A stretch of DNA of 11,844 nucleotides, taken from positions 1 to 11,844 of the forward strand of contig JAITVX010000130.1 of assembly GCA_031285575.1 (NCBI GenBank), in the 5' to 3' direction. The translations under genes were made by a program, and so were the position numbers. Source of the DNA: Bacteroidales bacterium. GTDB lineage: Bacteria; Bacteroidota; Bacteroidia; Bacteroidales; VadinHA17. The notes under the pieces are model-generated. The model did no database searches, was not told the DNA's origin, and worked only from the letters and a program-made list of their open reading frames with translations. Positions 1 to 7,605 of the stretch are shown in pieces (position 1 is the stretch's first letter; each line of letters opens with the position of its first letter).

Positions 1-48
1 TAGCGTTAATTATGGATGCAATCAAATAGCGTTAACAGGCCTTAACTG
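1..48. repeat. Short direct repeat and weak dyad downstream of metF
   Basis: TAGCGTTAA occurs at 1-9 and again at 27-35, a spacing of 26 bases. The second copy runs into GTTAA (31-35) and TTAAC (42-46), which can pair around an AGGCC-containing loop. This lies directly after the metF stop codon and could be a weak terminator or the edge of a repeat continuing outside the window. No T-run follows on the minus strand, so a classical intrinsic terminator is not supported. Confidence 0.3.
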
Positions 49-1002
49 TCAGAATGCGGCTTTTACTATGCGGGCAACATTATCTGAACGCCCGAGGGTA
101 TAATAGTGTATGCCCGGAACTCCGGTTTTAAGCAGTTCTTTCGATTGCATTGCAGCCCATTCTATACCCACTTCGCGGGCTTCATCGTCTGTTTTGCAGG
201 CAGCTATGGCGTTAAACAGGTCGCTGGGAAGGTCGATATGAAAAGTCTGTGGCAGCAGGTTAATGTCGGAAACGGCGGAAATGGGTTTCAGCCCGGGAAT
301 TATCGGAACGGTTATTCCATTATTCCGGCATTTGTCGGTGAACTGTATGAATTTATTATTGTCGAAAAACATTTGGGTAACAACATAGCTTGCGCCGGCA
401 TCGACTTTCTTTTTCAGGTTGTCGATATCGGCCTGCAGGTTGGGGGCTTCAAAGTGTTTTTCAGGATATCCGGCAACACCAACGCAGAAGTTTGCAGGCG
501 TAGTGTTTGAATGGCTGTTTTCGAGGTATTGGCCGTGGTTCATATCCATTATCTGGTTAACGAGGGCAAGTGTGTTGGCATGTCCGTTTTGTTCGGGGAT
601 GAATGTTCGCGCGCCTTTTGGCGGGTCGCCGCGTAGGGCGAGCATGTCGTCTATGCCAAGGAATTTCATTTCAATCAGCGCGTTTTCCGTTTCGTCTTTA
701 GTAAAACCACCGCACAGGAGGTGGGGCACAACGGTTATGTTATACTTGTATTTAACGGCTGCGGCAAGGGCAATTGTTCCGGGGCGGCGTCTTACAATTT
801 TTTTTTCGGCAAGCCCGTCGGCTCTGTCGCTGTAAACGGTTTCGTTGCGGTGCGATGTAAAGTTTATATAGGCGGGCTCAAATTCCATAAGCCTGTCGAT
901 GGTGGCATAGATGCGTTCGATGCTGTGCCCTTTAAGCGGCGGAAGCAATTCAAATGTAAAAAGCGGTTTTTTGGCGTTTTTAATAATTTCTATTACTGTC
1001 AT
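49..1002 (-). CDS. metF: Methylenetetrahydrofolate reductase (5,10-methylene-THF to 5-methyl-THF)
   Basis: This cytoplasmic flavoprotein reduces 5,10-methylene-THF to 5-methyl-THF, the methyl donor used by the MetH encoded just upstream. The 317-residue product has the usual bacterial MetF length, about 290-320. Visible motifs in order are FELLPP (17-22), with Glu18 at the place of the catalytic glutamate of the E. coli enzyme; LRGDPPKG (123-130) of the flavin/folate site; FCVGVAGYPEKH (172-183); TQMFFDN (209-215); IPGLKP (235-240); and a C-terminal GIHYYTLGR resembling the family's FHFYTLNR. All belong to the MTHFR TIM-barrel family. The ATG lies 12 nt after the metH stop, so the two are almost certainly cotranscribed. 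No promoter is visible between them. The electron donor (NADH or other) cannot be read from the sequence. Confidence 0.96.
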   Translation of the reverse strand: MTVIEIIKNAKKPLFTFELLPPLKGHSIERIYATIDRLMEFEPAYINFTSHRNETVYSDRADGLAEKKIVRRRPGTIALAAAVKYKYNITVVPHLLCGGFTKDETENALIEMKFLGIDDMLALRGDPPKGARTFIPEQNGHANTLALVNQIMDMNHGQYLENSHSNTTPANFCVGVAGYPEKHFEAPNLQADIDNLKKKVDAGASYVVTQMFFDNNKFIQFTDKCRNNGITVPIIPGLKPISAVSDINLLPQTFHIDLPSDLFNAIAACKTDDEAREVGIEWAAMQSKELLKTGVPGIHYYTLGRSDNVARIVKAAF

Positions 1003-1014
1003 TTCAATATTTGT

Positions 1015-4000
1015 TCAAAGGTTTGCAGCAAGCCATTTTTCGGCTTCTTTGGGTGTAAAGTTTTTTCTTTTTGCGTAATCTGCAAGCTGTTCGGCGTCTA
1101 TTTTCCCAACATTAAAATATGTTGAGCCAGGGTGTGAGAAAAGATATCCGCACACGGCTGCGGCAGGGGTCATCGCAAAGTTCTCGGTAAGGGCTGCGCC
1201 GATGTTTTTTTCTGCGCCAAGCAGGTTGAACAGTATTCGTTTCTCGGTGTGGTCGGGGCATGCGGAATAACCTGGAGCCGGCCTTATGCCTCTGTATTTG
1301 CCCTTAAACATATCGCCGACAGACAGGTTTTCATTTGCGGCATAGCCCCAGTATTCGGTTCTTACCCTGAGGTGCAGCCATTCGGTGGCGGCTTCGGCAA
1401 GCCTGTCGCTTATTGTCCTCAACATTATTGAGGTGTAGTGGCTGTTGTCAAATTCGGTTACGGCTGTTTCGGAAAGTGTTGCGGTTACGGCAAATATGCC
1501 TATATGGTCTTCAATTCCGGAGGTTTCGGGAGCAATAAAATCGGCCAGCGAGAGGTTTGGCGCTTCTCTTTCCTTTTTTTCCTGGTTTCTTAGAAATGTA
1601 AGCTGCGCCGCCTGTATCTTTTTGCCATGAAAGGGAGAGAATACCTTAACACTGTCGCCTGCGGATACTGCCGGATATAGCCCCAATGCCGCTTTTATCT
1701 CTATCAGCTTTTTGTCTGTTATAATACGCAAATATTCCTGTGCGTCGCCAAAAAGCTTCCCTGCTTCTTCTCCTTTTACAGGGTCGTTGAAAATGAAAGG
1801 ATAGTTGCCAGGCAATTTCCATGCAGAGAAAAAGAAAGACCAGTTTATAAACTCCGAAACCTGTTTAATATTGATATTATTTAACACATGAAGCCCCGGC
1901 CTGGCAGGAATTGGGGGGCTGTAGTTTTTCCATTCCGTTTCGAATCTGTTATCTCTTGCCTTAGCCAGCGATACAATGGGCTGGTTGTTTTTTCCCCGGT
2001 TATGTTCTTTGCGCAGCCTGTCGTATTTCGCTTTTGTTTCTGCAATGAAAGCATTATTGTCGTTCCGCATAAGTGAAGACATGACACCGGCTGCCTTTGA
2101 GGCGTCTTTTACATGAATTACTGTGTTTGAATATACGGGAGCCAGTTTAACGGCGGCGTGTATTTCCGATGTTGTGGCGCCTCCTACCATCAGTGGAATT
2201 TTCATTTTCCTTCTTTCCATTTCCGATGCTACATGCACCATCTCTTCGAGCGAAGGTGTTATCAGCCCGCTTAATCCTATTACATCTACTTTTTCGGCAA
2301 TGGCGGAATCGAGAATTTTGTCGGCCGAAACCATTACGCCAAGGTCGATAATTTCATAGTTATTACACGATAAAACCAAAGCGACAATATTTTTTCCGAT
2401 GTCGTGCACATCGCCCTTAACTGTTGCAAGAAGCGCCTTACCCGCACTCTTTTTTTCTGCCATGGCGTTTTCCTTTTCAATAAACGGCTCAAGTTTGGTT
2501 ACGGCTTTTCTCATTACCCTTGCGCTTCTGACAACTTGTGGAAGAAACATTTTCCCCGACCCGAACAGATCGCCAATTTCATTCATGCCTTCCATAAGCG
2601 GGCCTTCTATCAGGCCTATCGATTTTGCAAACAGAGGCCGTGCTTCATCTACGTCCTGTTCAATATATTCGTCAACACCCTTGACAAGGGCGTGTTTTAT
2701 GCGATCGACTACCGGAAGCAGGCGCCATTCATCCTGTTTTTCTTCCTTATGCGCTTCATTTCTTACGCTTTCGGCATACCTTAAAAGCCTGTCGGCGCTT
2801 TCGGCACTTTTATTGAATATTACATTTTCTGCAAGTTGAAGCAACTGAGAATCTATTTCGCTGTACACCTGCAGCATTCCCGGATTTACAATTCCCATGT
2901 CGAGACCGTTTTTAATGGCATGGTAAAGAAATACCGAGTGCATTGTTTCGCGGATTACGTCATTTCCCCTGAAAGAAAATGACAGATTGCTTATTCCGCC
3001 ACTGATTTTTGCGTACGGAAGGTTTTCTTTTATCCATTTTGCAGCCTGCAGGAAATTAATGGCATAGTTGTTGTGTTCTTCAATTCCTGTTGCAATTGCC
3101 AGTATGTTGGGGTCGAATATTATATCTTCCGGCGGAAAGTTTATTTTTTCAACAAGTAATCTATAAGATCTGCGGGCAATTTCAACTTTCCTTTCAAAAG
3201 TGTCGGCCTGCCCTTTTTCATCAAACAGCATTATAACCGCCGCAGCTCCATATCTTCTTATTTTACGTGCACGTTCAAGAAATATGTCTTCTCCCTCTTT
3301 AAGGCTTATTGAATTTACAACCGACTTCCCCTGTATGCACTTCAGGGCTGCTTCAATGGTTTCCCATTTCGACGAGTCTATCATCAACGGCAGCTTTGCA
3401 ATGTCCGGTTCGGACATTACAAGGTTCACAAATTTTACCATCGCCTTTTCCGAGTCGAGCATGGCTTCGTCCATACAGATGTCTATAATCTGAGCTCCGC
3501 CCTCAGCCTGGTTTCGGGCTACTGTAAGGGCTTTGTCGTACTGTTCGTCTCTTATAAGCCGGGCAAACATTTTTGAACCCGAGACATTGGTGCGTTCACC
3601 TATGTTTACAAAATTGGTTTCAGGAGTTATTTTTATGGCCTCGAGCCCGCTCAGTGATGTATGCCTTGCGAGCTCGGGAAGCGTACGCGGTCTATGTTTT
3701 TTAGATGCTTCTGCTATTCTTTTTATGTGTTCAGGCGTTGTACCGCAACATCCGCCAACAATATTAACCAGTCCTCTTTCCATAAATTCCTCGATAATGG
3801 CAGTCATTTTTTCTGCCGTCTGGTCGTATTCTCCAAACTGGTTGGGAAGGCCTGCATTGGGATGGACTGAAACATTAAATCTTGAAATTGTCGAAAGCTC
3901 GGTGATAAAAGGCCTTATCTGTTCTGCTCCAAAGGCACAGTTGATACCAGTGCTAAAGAGAGGGATATGTGAAACGGATATCAAAAAGGCCTCAAGCGTC

Positions 4001-4668
4001 TGGCCGGTCAGCATCCGGCCGCCGGTGTCGGCTAATGTAACCGAAACCATAACTGGAACGGTCGTGTCCCTGGCTTCAAAAACCGATTCAATGGCAAACA
4101 TGGCAGCCTTGCAGTTGAGCGTGTCGAAAACTGTTTCAACCAGCAGTATATCTACGCCACCGTCGAGCAGTCCGCTCGCCTGTTCATAATAAGCGGCGCA
4201 AAGCTGGTCGAAAGTAACCGCCCTTGCCCCGGGGTCGTTCACATCGGCCGACATTGAGGTGCTCCTCGAAGTAGGGCCAATTGAACCGGCAACAAACCGG
4301 TTTGCACCCTTATTGTTACGTTCAAACTCTGCTACGGTTTTTGCAGCCAGCCTTGCCGATGTAAAATTCATTTCACGGATTTCGCCAGACATTCCGTAAT
4401 CGGCCATTGAAACAGCGTTTGAACTGAAAGTGTTTGTGGTTATGATATCGGCTCCGGCTTCAAGATAGGCAGTATGGATGTTCCTTATAACTTCAGGTTT
4501 TGTAATGGACAGTATATCATTATTGCCTTTCAGATCAAATGGATGATTTTTAAACCGTTCGCCTCTGAAATCCGATTCATGTAGCCGGTGTTTCTGAATC
4601 ATTGTTCCCATTGCTCCGTCGAGGACAACTATTTTCTGTTTTGCCGTTGTTTCTATTCCTTTTTTCAA
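1015..4668 (-). CDS. metH: Cobalamin-dependent methionine synthase
   Basis: MetH transfers the methyl group of 5-methyl-THF through cob(I)alamin to homocysteine, giving methionine and THF. All four modules are present (numbering from the start chosen here). The homocysteine domain has zinc ligands Cys244 in INCAFGAEQ and Cys307-Cys308 in GGCCGTTP. The pterin domain opens around FVNIGERTNVSGS (353-365). The cobalamin module has the base-off motif GDVHDIGKN (Asp753, His755, Gly758), a later SGL, and GGATTS. The C-terminal reactivation domain has RPAPGY (1129-1134) for AdoMet. Length is 1217 aa against about 1227 in E. coli, and the zinc cysteines fall within three residues of E. coli positions 247, 310 and 311. 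No in-frame ATG precedes the conserved LDGAMGTM. TTG at 4668 gives MKKGIETTAKQK, a family-like N-terminus. A TTG at 4722 would add 18 hydrophobic residues and looks less likely. No cobalamin riboswitch is visible upstream. Confidence 0.95.
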   Translation of the reverse strand: MKKGIETTAKQKIVVLDGAMGTMIQKHRLHESDFRGERFKNHPFDLKGNNDILSITKPEVIRNIHTAYLEAGADIITTNTFSSNAVSMADYGMSGEIREMNFTSARLAAKTVAEFERNNKGANRFVAGSIGPTSRSTSMSADVNDPGARAVTFDQLCAAYYEQASGLLDGGVDILLVETVFDTLNCKAAMFAIESVFEARDTTVPVMVSVTLADTGGRMLTGQTLEAFLISVSHIPLFSTGINCAFGAEQIRPFITELSTISRFNVSVHPNAGLPNQFGEYDQTAEKMTAIIEEFMERGLVNIVGGCCGTTPEHIKRIAEASKKHRPRTLPELARHTSLSGLEAIKITPETNFVNIGERTNVSGSKMFARLIRDEQYDKALTVARNQAEGGAQIIDICMDEAMLDSEKAMVKFVNLVMSEPDIAKLPLMIDSSKWETIEAALKCIQGKSVVNSISLKEGEDIFLERARKIRRYGAAAVIMLFDEKGQADTFERKVEIARRSYRLLVEKINFPPEDIIFDPNILAIATGIEEHNNYAINFLQAAKWIKENLPYAKISGGISNLSFSFRGNDVIRETMHSVFLYHAIKNGLDMGIVNPGMLQVYSEIDSQLLQLAENVIFNKSAESADRLLRYAESVRNEAHKEEKQDEWRLLPVVDRIKHALVKGVDEYIEQDVDEARPLFAKSIGLIEGPLMEGMNEIGDLFGSGKMFLPQVVRSARVMRKAVTKLEPFIEKENAMAEKKSAGKALLATVKGDVHDIGKNIVALVLSCNNYEIIDLGVMVSADKILDSAIAEKVDVIGLSGLITPSLEEMVHVASEMERRKMKIPLMVGGATTSEIHAAVKLAPVYSNTVIHVKDASKAAGVMSSLMRNDNNAFIAETKAKYDRLRKEHNRGKNNQPIVSLAKARDNRFETEWKNYSPPIPARPGLHVLNNINIKQVSEFINWSFFFSAWKLPGNYPFIFNDPVKGEEAGKLFGDAQEYLRIITDKKLIEIKAALGLYPAVSAGDSVKVFSPFHGKKIQAAQLTFLRNQEKKEREAPNLSLADFIAPETSGIEDHIGIFAVTATLSETAVTEFDNSHYTSIMLRTISDRLAEAATEWLHLRVRTEYWGYAANENLSVGDMFKGKYRGIRPAPGYSACPDHTEKRILFNLLGAEKNIGAALTENFAMTPAAAVCGYLFSHPGSTYFNVGKIDAEQLADYAKRKNFTPKEAEKWLAANL

Positions 4669-4748
4669 AAGTTGAAAATTAAGAGGCAAAAGTATAAAAA
4701 CAGCAAGACATTTTTGCTGCAAACAGGAACGAATTTGCAGTATATGGG

Positions 4749-5270
4749 CTAATTTGATTTCTGAGCGGTCAGTTTTCTATAGAACTCTATAATCATTATA
4801 AACGTGAGGCTGAATGCAGCACTCAGGCCTGTACGGAGAAATGTGCTGAAAAAATCTATTACGCTGAATGTTTCAATAAAAAACAGTGCAGTATGATGAA
4901 TCAGTGTAATTACAGCCGAATATAAAAAAAACCACCTAAAACCATAGCTGAGCATTGACGGTTGTGCTCCGGGTTCGTATCCGTCGCGTGGCGAAACAGA
5001 TCTTAAAACAAATGGACGGACAAATCCGGCAAGCGTTGATGCAAATGCGTGCATTCCTGCCGAACCGGAATAAAGGTCAATTATAATTCCGATGCCGAAT
5101 GACAGAAAAAGAGTTAATGCTGCGGGTGTTTCAACAGGCAGCAGCAGAATAAACAATATATACACATACGGATTTACGTATCCGCTGAACTGTATGTTGT
5201 TGAACAGAAGTATCTGAAACAGTACGAGCAGGATAAATATCAAGCCGAATCTTAAAATTGAATTAATCAT
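4749..5270 (-). CDS. mreD: Rod shape-determining protein MreD
   Basis: MreD is the small polytopic inner-membrane component of the MreBCD elongation complex that organises lateral peptidoglycan synthesis. The 173-residue product is mostly hydrophobic, with segments near residues 5-23, 32-45, 50-65, 110-132 and 143-162. Family-like features are an acidic residue in a membrane segment (GIIIDLYSGS, 60-69), the following GMHAFAST (72-79), and FVRPF (83-87). Its ATG overlaps the mreC stop in an ATGA arrangement, indicating translational coupling. MreD sequences diverge widely, so the assignment relies on topology, size, these motifs and position after mreC. The next gene is metH, not the PBP2 gene normally found here in Bacteroidota. 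Confidence 0.9.
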   Translation of the reverse strand: MINSILRFGLIFILLVLFQILLFNNIQFSGYVNPYVYILFILLLPVETPAALTLFLSFGIGIIIDLYSGSAGMHAFASTLAGFVRPFVLRSVSPRDGYEPGAQPSMLSYGFRWFFLYSAVITLIHHTALFFIETFSVIDFFSTFLRTGLSAAFSLTFIMIIEFYRKLTAQKSN

Positions 5271-6088
5271 TGAATTTCATTTTCAAGTTCAATAAATTCC
5301 AGTTTCCTCTTGTTGGCCACCACATCAACATAGTGAAGTTTCCTGAAGTCTGTTTTAAGCAGCACCTTTATCGTATAGAAATCACTCCCAGGTTTTTCAT
5401 AACCGGAAACAACGCCAATCGCTATGCCTTCGGGAAATATGGCCGAATAGCCGGTTGTTTCAATAGTATCACCTATGTTCACGGCTACGTGCTGTGGTAT
5501 ATCGCTGAGTATGGCCACCCTGTAGTCTTTGCCGTCCCATGCAAGCGAGCCAAAGTAGCCGTTCGATTTAATTCTGGCGCTGAGCCTGAAGTCGAGGTTG
5601 ATTAACGACATTACTATCGAAAAGTTATCGGAGCATCCCGATATTACTCCAGCTGCACTGCCGTCGGCAATAACGGCCATATCGGGGGTCAGGCCGCTTT
5701 TTGTCCCCCTGTTTATTGTAAAGAAGTTATACTGTTTATTAACGGAATTGCCTGTAAGCCTTGCAGAGGTGTAGAGGTATGTTTGCTGATAAACCGTATC
5801 GCAGACAGGGAAAAATGACGAACTGTCGTTTTCGAGCAACCTGCCGACGGTGTTGCGGAGCATTGTGTTTTCGTTTGCAAGGTTTTCGTTTACCGTCTTC
5901 AGGTGAAAGTAGCCTTTCACGTTGCCAAACCCGGTTTCCACTCCATGCGTCAGCCACTTCATGCCGTTTACTGCCTTTGTATTGTGATAATAGCTTCTGG
6001 AAGTAATGAGGTAAAACGCAACGCTTTCAAGCAGTAAAAATATTATCAGGTTGCTGTAGCGTTCAAGAAAATTCAGGAGGTTCCTCAT
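5267..6088 (-). CDS. mreC: Rod shape-determining protein MreC
   Basis: MreC is a bitopic inner-membrane protein whose periplasmic part links the MreB filament to the elongation synthases. The 273-residue product has a short cytoplasmic start (MRNLLNFLERY), one membrane segment at about 12-30, and a heptad-like stretch at about 61-87 (HLKTVNENLANENTMLRNTV) matching the family's coiled coil. The beta-domain follows, with NRGTKSGLTPDMAV (126-139), a GVISG turn (147-151), and GDTIETTGYSAIFPEGIAIG (206-225), all characteristic of MreC. The short leader and the LLLES membrane segment resemble other Bacteroidota MreC proteins. It starts 12 nt after the mreB stop and overlaps mreD by 4 nt, so it lies inside one operon. 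Confidence 0.95.
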   Translation of the reverse strand: MRNLLNFLERYSNLIIFLLLESVAFYLITSRSYYHNTKAVNGMKWLTHGVETGFGNVKGYFHLKTVNENLANENTMLRNTVGRLLENDSSSFFPVCDTVYQQTYLYTSARLTGNSVNKQYNFFTINRGTKSGLTPDMAVIADGSAAGVISGCSDNFSIVMSLINLDFRLSARIKSNGYFGSLAWDGKDYRVAILSDIPQHVAVNIGDTIETTGYSAIFPEGIAIGVVSGYEKPGSDFYTIKVLLKTDFRKLHYVDVVANKRKLEFIELENEIQ

Positions 6089-6100
6089 TTTCCTGCCATA

Positions 6101-7123
6101 TTATCTCATCAGGAACTGGAACCGATCTACGTTTTTAAGCGCAACTCCCGTACCTCTTGCTACTGCATGCAGCGGGTCGTCAACAACGTTAAAGTTAATG
6201 TTTATTTTGTCGGCAAGCCTTTTGTCGAGGCCTCTGAGCAGGGCTCCGCCGCCGGCAAGATAGATTCCCTTGTTAACAATATCGGCATAGAGTTCGGGTG
6301 GCGTCTGTTCGAGAACGCCAAGCAGGGCTGCTTCAATTTTCGACAGCGACTTGTCGAGGCAGTAGGCTATTTCCTGGTATGATATGGGTATTTCAATTGG
6401 CAAGGCTGTCATTATGTTTGGCCCGCGCACTATGTAGTCGGCCGGAGGGTTTGCTATGTCGGGAAGGGCGGCACCTACCGCAATCTTGATGTCTTCGGCG
6501 GTGCGTTCGCCTATCTTTATGTTGTGCTGATGGCGCATGTAGCTCTGAATGTCTGCTGTAAATCCGTCACCGGCAATTCTTATCGACTTGTTGCATACAA
6601 TGCCTCCGAGTGCAATTACCGCTATTTCGGTTGTGCCGCCTCCTATATCAACTACCATGCAGCCTTCGGGGGCTTCAACGTCGAGACCTATTCCTATGGC
6701 TGCAGCCATGGGTTCGTAAATCATATATACGTCGCGTCCGCCGGCATGTTCCGACGAATCGCGTACGGCGCGTATTTCCACTTCCGTGCTGCCCGAAGGT
6801 ATGCATACTACCATTTTGAGCGAGGGTGAAAAAAGCTGGGTTCCCTTGCTGAGCATCCTTATCATGCCCCTTATCATCAGCTCGGCTGCATTGAAGTCGG
6901 CTATTACTCCGTCGCGCAGGGGCCTGACTGTTTTTATATTTTCGTGGGTTTTGCCGTGCATCTGGCGTGCGGCGTCGCCTATGGCTATCAGTTTGCCGTT
7001 GTTTTTATCGATGGCAACTATCGACGGTTCATCTACAACAACCTTATCGTTGTGAATTATGATTGTGTTTGCCGTTCCGAGGTCAATTGCAATATCCTGT
7101 GTCAAGAATGAAAAGAGTCCCAT
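6101..7123 (-). CDS. mreB: Rod shape-determining actin homologue MreB
   Basis: MreB is a bacterial actin that forms ATP-dependent filaments under the inner membrane and positions the cell-elongation machinery. The 340-residue product has the standard length. Actin-fold motifs are visible: phosphate-1 loop DLGTANT (14-20), RPLRDG (67-72), phosphate-2 DIGGGTTE (159-166), GERTAE (205-210), and the adenosine loop LAGGG (289-293). The N-terminal MGLFSFLTQD is a short amphipathic, membrane-binding style leader. It is the first gene of the minus-strand mreBCD-metH-metF cluster. A TACATTTG -7 element and a perfect inverted repeat lie upstream, between 7153 and 7197. No frameshift or missing active-site residue is seen. 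Confidence 0.98.
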   Translation of the reverse strand: MGLFSFLTQDIAIDLGTANTIIIHNDKVVVDEPSIVAIDKNNGKLIAIGDAARQMHGKTHENIKTVRPLRDGVIADFNAAELMIRGMIRMLSKGTQLFSPSLKMVVCIPSGSTEVEIRAVRDSSEHAGGRDVYMIYEPMAAAIGIGLDVEAPEGCMVVDIGGGTTEIAVIALGGIVCNKSIRIAGDGFTADIQSYMRHQHNIKIGERTAEDIKIAVGAALPDIANPPADYIVRGPNIMTALPIEIPISYQEIAYCLDKSLSKIEAALLGVLEQTPPELYADIVNKGIYLAGGGALLRGLDKRLADKININFNVVDDPLHAVARGTGVALKNVDRFQFLMR

Positions 7124-7152
7124 TGGTTATGTTTAATAAGTATTAATGATAC

Positions 7153-7184
7153 TTATCAACAGCTGAATGTTCAGCTGTTGATAA
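7153..7184. promoter_or_regulatory. Perfect 15-bp inverted repeat at the predicted mreB transcription start
   Basis: TTATCAACAGCTGAA at 7153-7167 is mirrored exactly by TTCAGCTGTTGATAA at 7170-7184, with a TG centre. It lies between the predicted -7 element (7190-7197) and the mreB ATG at 7123, so on the minus strand it begins at about +1. It could be an operator for a dimeric regulator, or a 5'-terminal mRNA hairpin affecting stability. The outer TTATCAACA and TGTTGATAA each differ by one base from the DnaA-box consensus TTATNCACA, a weaker alternative reading. Confidence 0.7.
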
Positions 7185-7189
7185 TGCCG

Positions 7190-7197
7190 CAAATGTA
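7190..7197 (-). promoter_or_regulatory. Bacteroidota-type -7 promoter element for mreB
   Basis: On the minus strand the bases read TACATTTG, an exact match to the Bacteroidota -7 consensus TAnnTTTG. It sits 67 nt upstream of the mreB ATG and would place transcription start near 7183. A good TTTG -33 element at the usual 19-21 nt spacing is not seen, so the promoter call rests mainly on the -7 match and its position. Confidence 0.5.
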
Positions 7198-7340
7198 AAA
7201 ATTATACTGAACTTTTGTCGCTAAAAAATAATTTTGTTTCCATGCAAATACGCACTCTTTTTTCTGTCATTGCAAACCCGCAGTGAAGCAGTCAGGTTAA
7301 TCATAATCACTATCAAACATTCTAACTTTCTTTCAGGCAC

Positions 7341-7386
7341 ATTTGTGTTTTATACGTTTCACATCTGAAATGACCAAAACACAAAT
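7341..7386 (+). other. Alternative 11-bp helix competing with the 7363-7406 hairpin
   Basis: ATTTGTGTTTT (7341-7351) is the exact reverse complement of AAAACACAAAT (7376-7386), with 24 bases between. The second strand overlaps the inner part of the left arm of the larger hairpin, so the two structures cannot form together. On a plus-strand transcript this helix would be completed first, and the larger hairpin could displace it. Function is inferred only. Confidence 0.45.
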
Positions 7387-7406
7387 TTGTTTTGGTCATT
7401 TCAGAT
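7363..7406. repeat. Perfect 19-bp hairpin in the purH-mreB gap
   Basis: The arms 7363-7381 (ATCTGAAATGACCAAAACA) and 7388-7406 are exact reverse complements around the six-base loop CAAATT. The stem is far longer than chance would give. Neither side is followed by a T-run (plus side TTAAAGGG, minus side GTGAAACG), so a classical intrinsic terminator is not supported, although a hairpin-only terminator or mRNA 3'-end stabiliser for purH is possible. It could also be a binding site or a dispersed repeat of this genome. Confidence 0.8.
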
Positions 7407-7428
7407 TTAAAGGGCTGCAGGATATTTT

Positions 7429-7605
7429 ATGAAAAAGTTATTTTATACATTCAGACAAGTAAAGGCAGCGCATTTTTTTGAACGGCTTTTAGTATTATTC
7501 CGTAAAGTTTTTCCGGTAAGACTGTTTTTGTTAGACTTTCTGGATAAATATACAATATGTTATTTCAAACGCAGTATTCAGCATAATTGCGAAAGCAAAG
7601 CCTGA
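7429..7605 (+). CDS. Candidate 58-aa basic small protein, unrecognised
   Basis: An ATG at 7429 opens 58 codons closed by TGA at 7603-7605. The product begins MKKLFYTFRQVKAAHFFERL. By my count it carries 12 Lys/Arg against 4 Asp/Glu and nine Phe. It matches no family I know. A GCAGGA sequence lies 7 nt upstream of the ATG, a plausible ribosome-binding site, and a TAATTTTG element at 7229-7236 could be a promoter, though without a well-placed -33 box. It is divergent from mreB and convergent with purH, just downstream of the strong hairpin. The Phe/Lys/Leu-rich composition is also what AT-rich non-coding DNA gives by chance, so it is a candidate only. Confidence 0.25.
   Translation: MKKLFYTFRQVKAAHFFERLLVLFRKVFPVRLFLLDFLDKYTICYFKRSIQHNCESKA

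Noticed and set aside
3533..4189. 218-codon plus-strand open frame opposite metH
   Set aside because: It lies wholly antisense to the conserved homocysteine and pterin domains of metH. Its Ser/Val/Ile-rich composition is the mirror of metH codons and shows no family motif.
4669..4748. Cobalamin riboswitch upstream of metH
   Set aside because: Only 26-80 nt separate mreD from metH, too short for a cobalamin riboswitch, and no B12-box-like sequence is visible.
7363..7406. Intrinsic terminator for purH
   Set aside because: The stem is strong but no T-run follows on either strand, and it lies about 250 nt beyond the purH stop. I kept it as a hairpin of unknown role.
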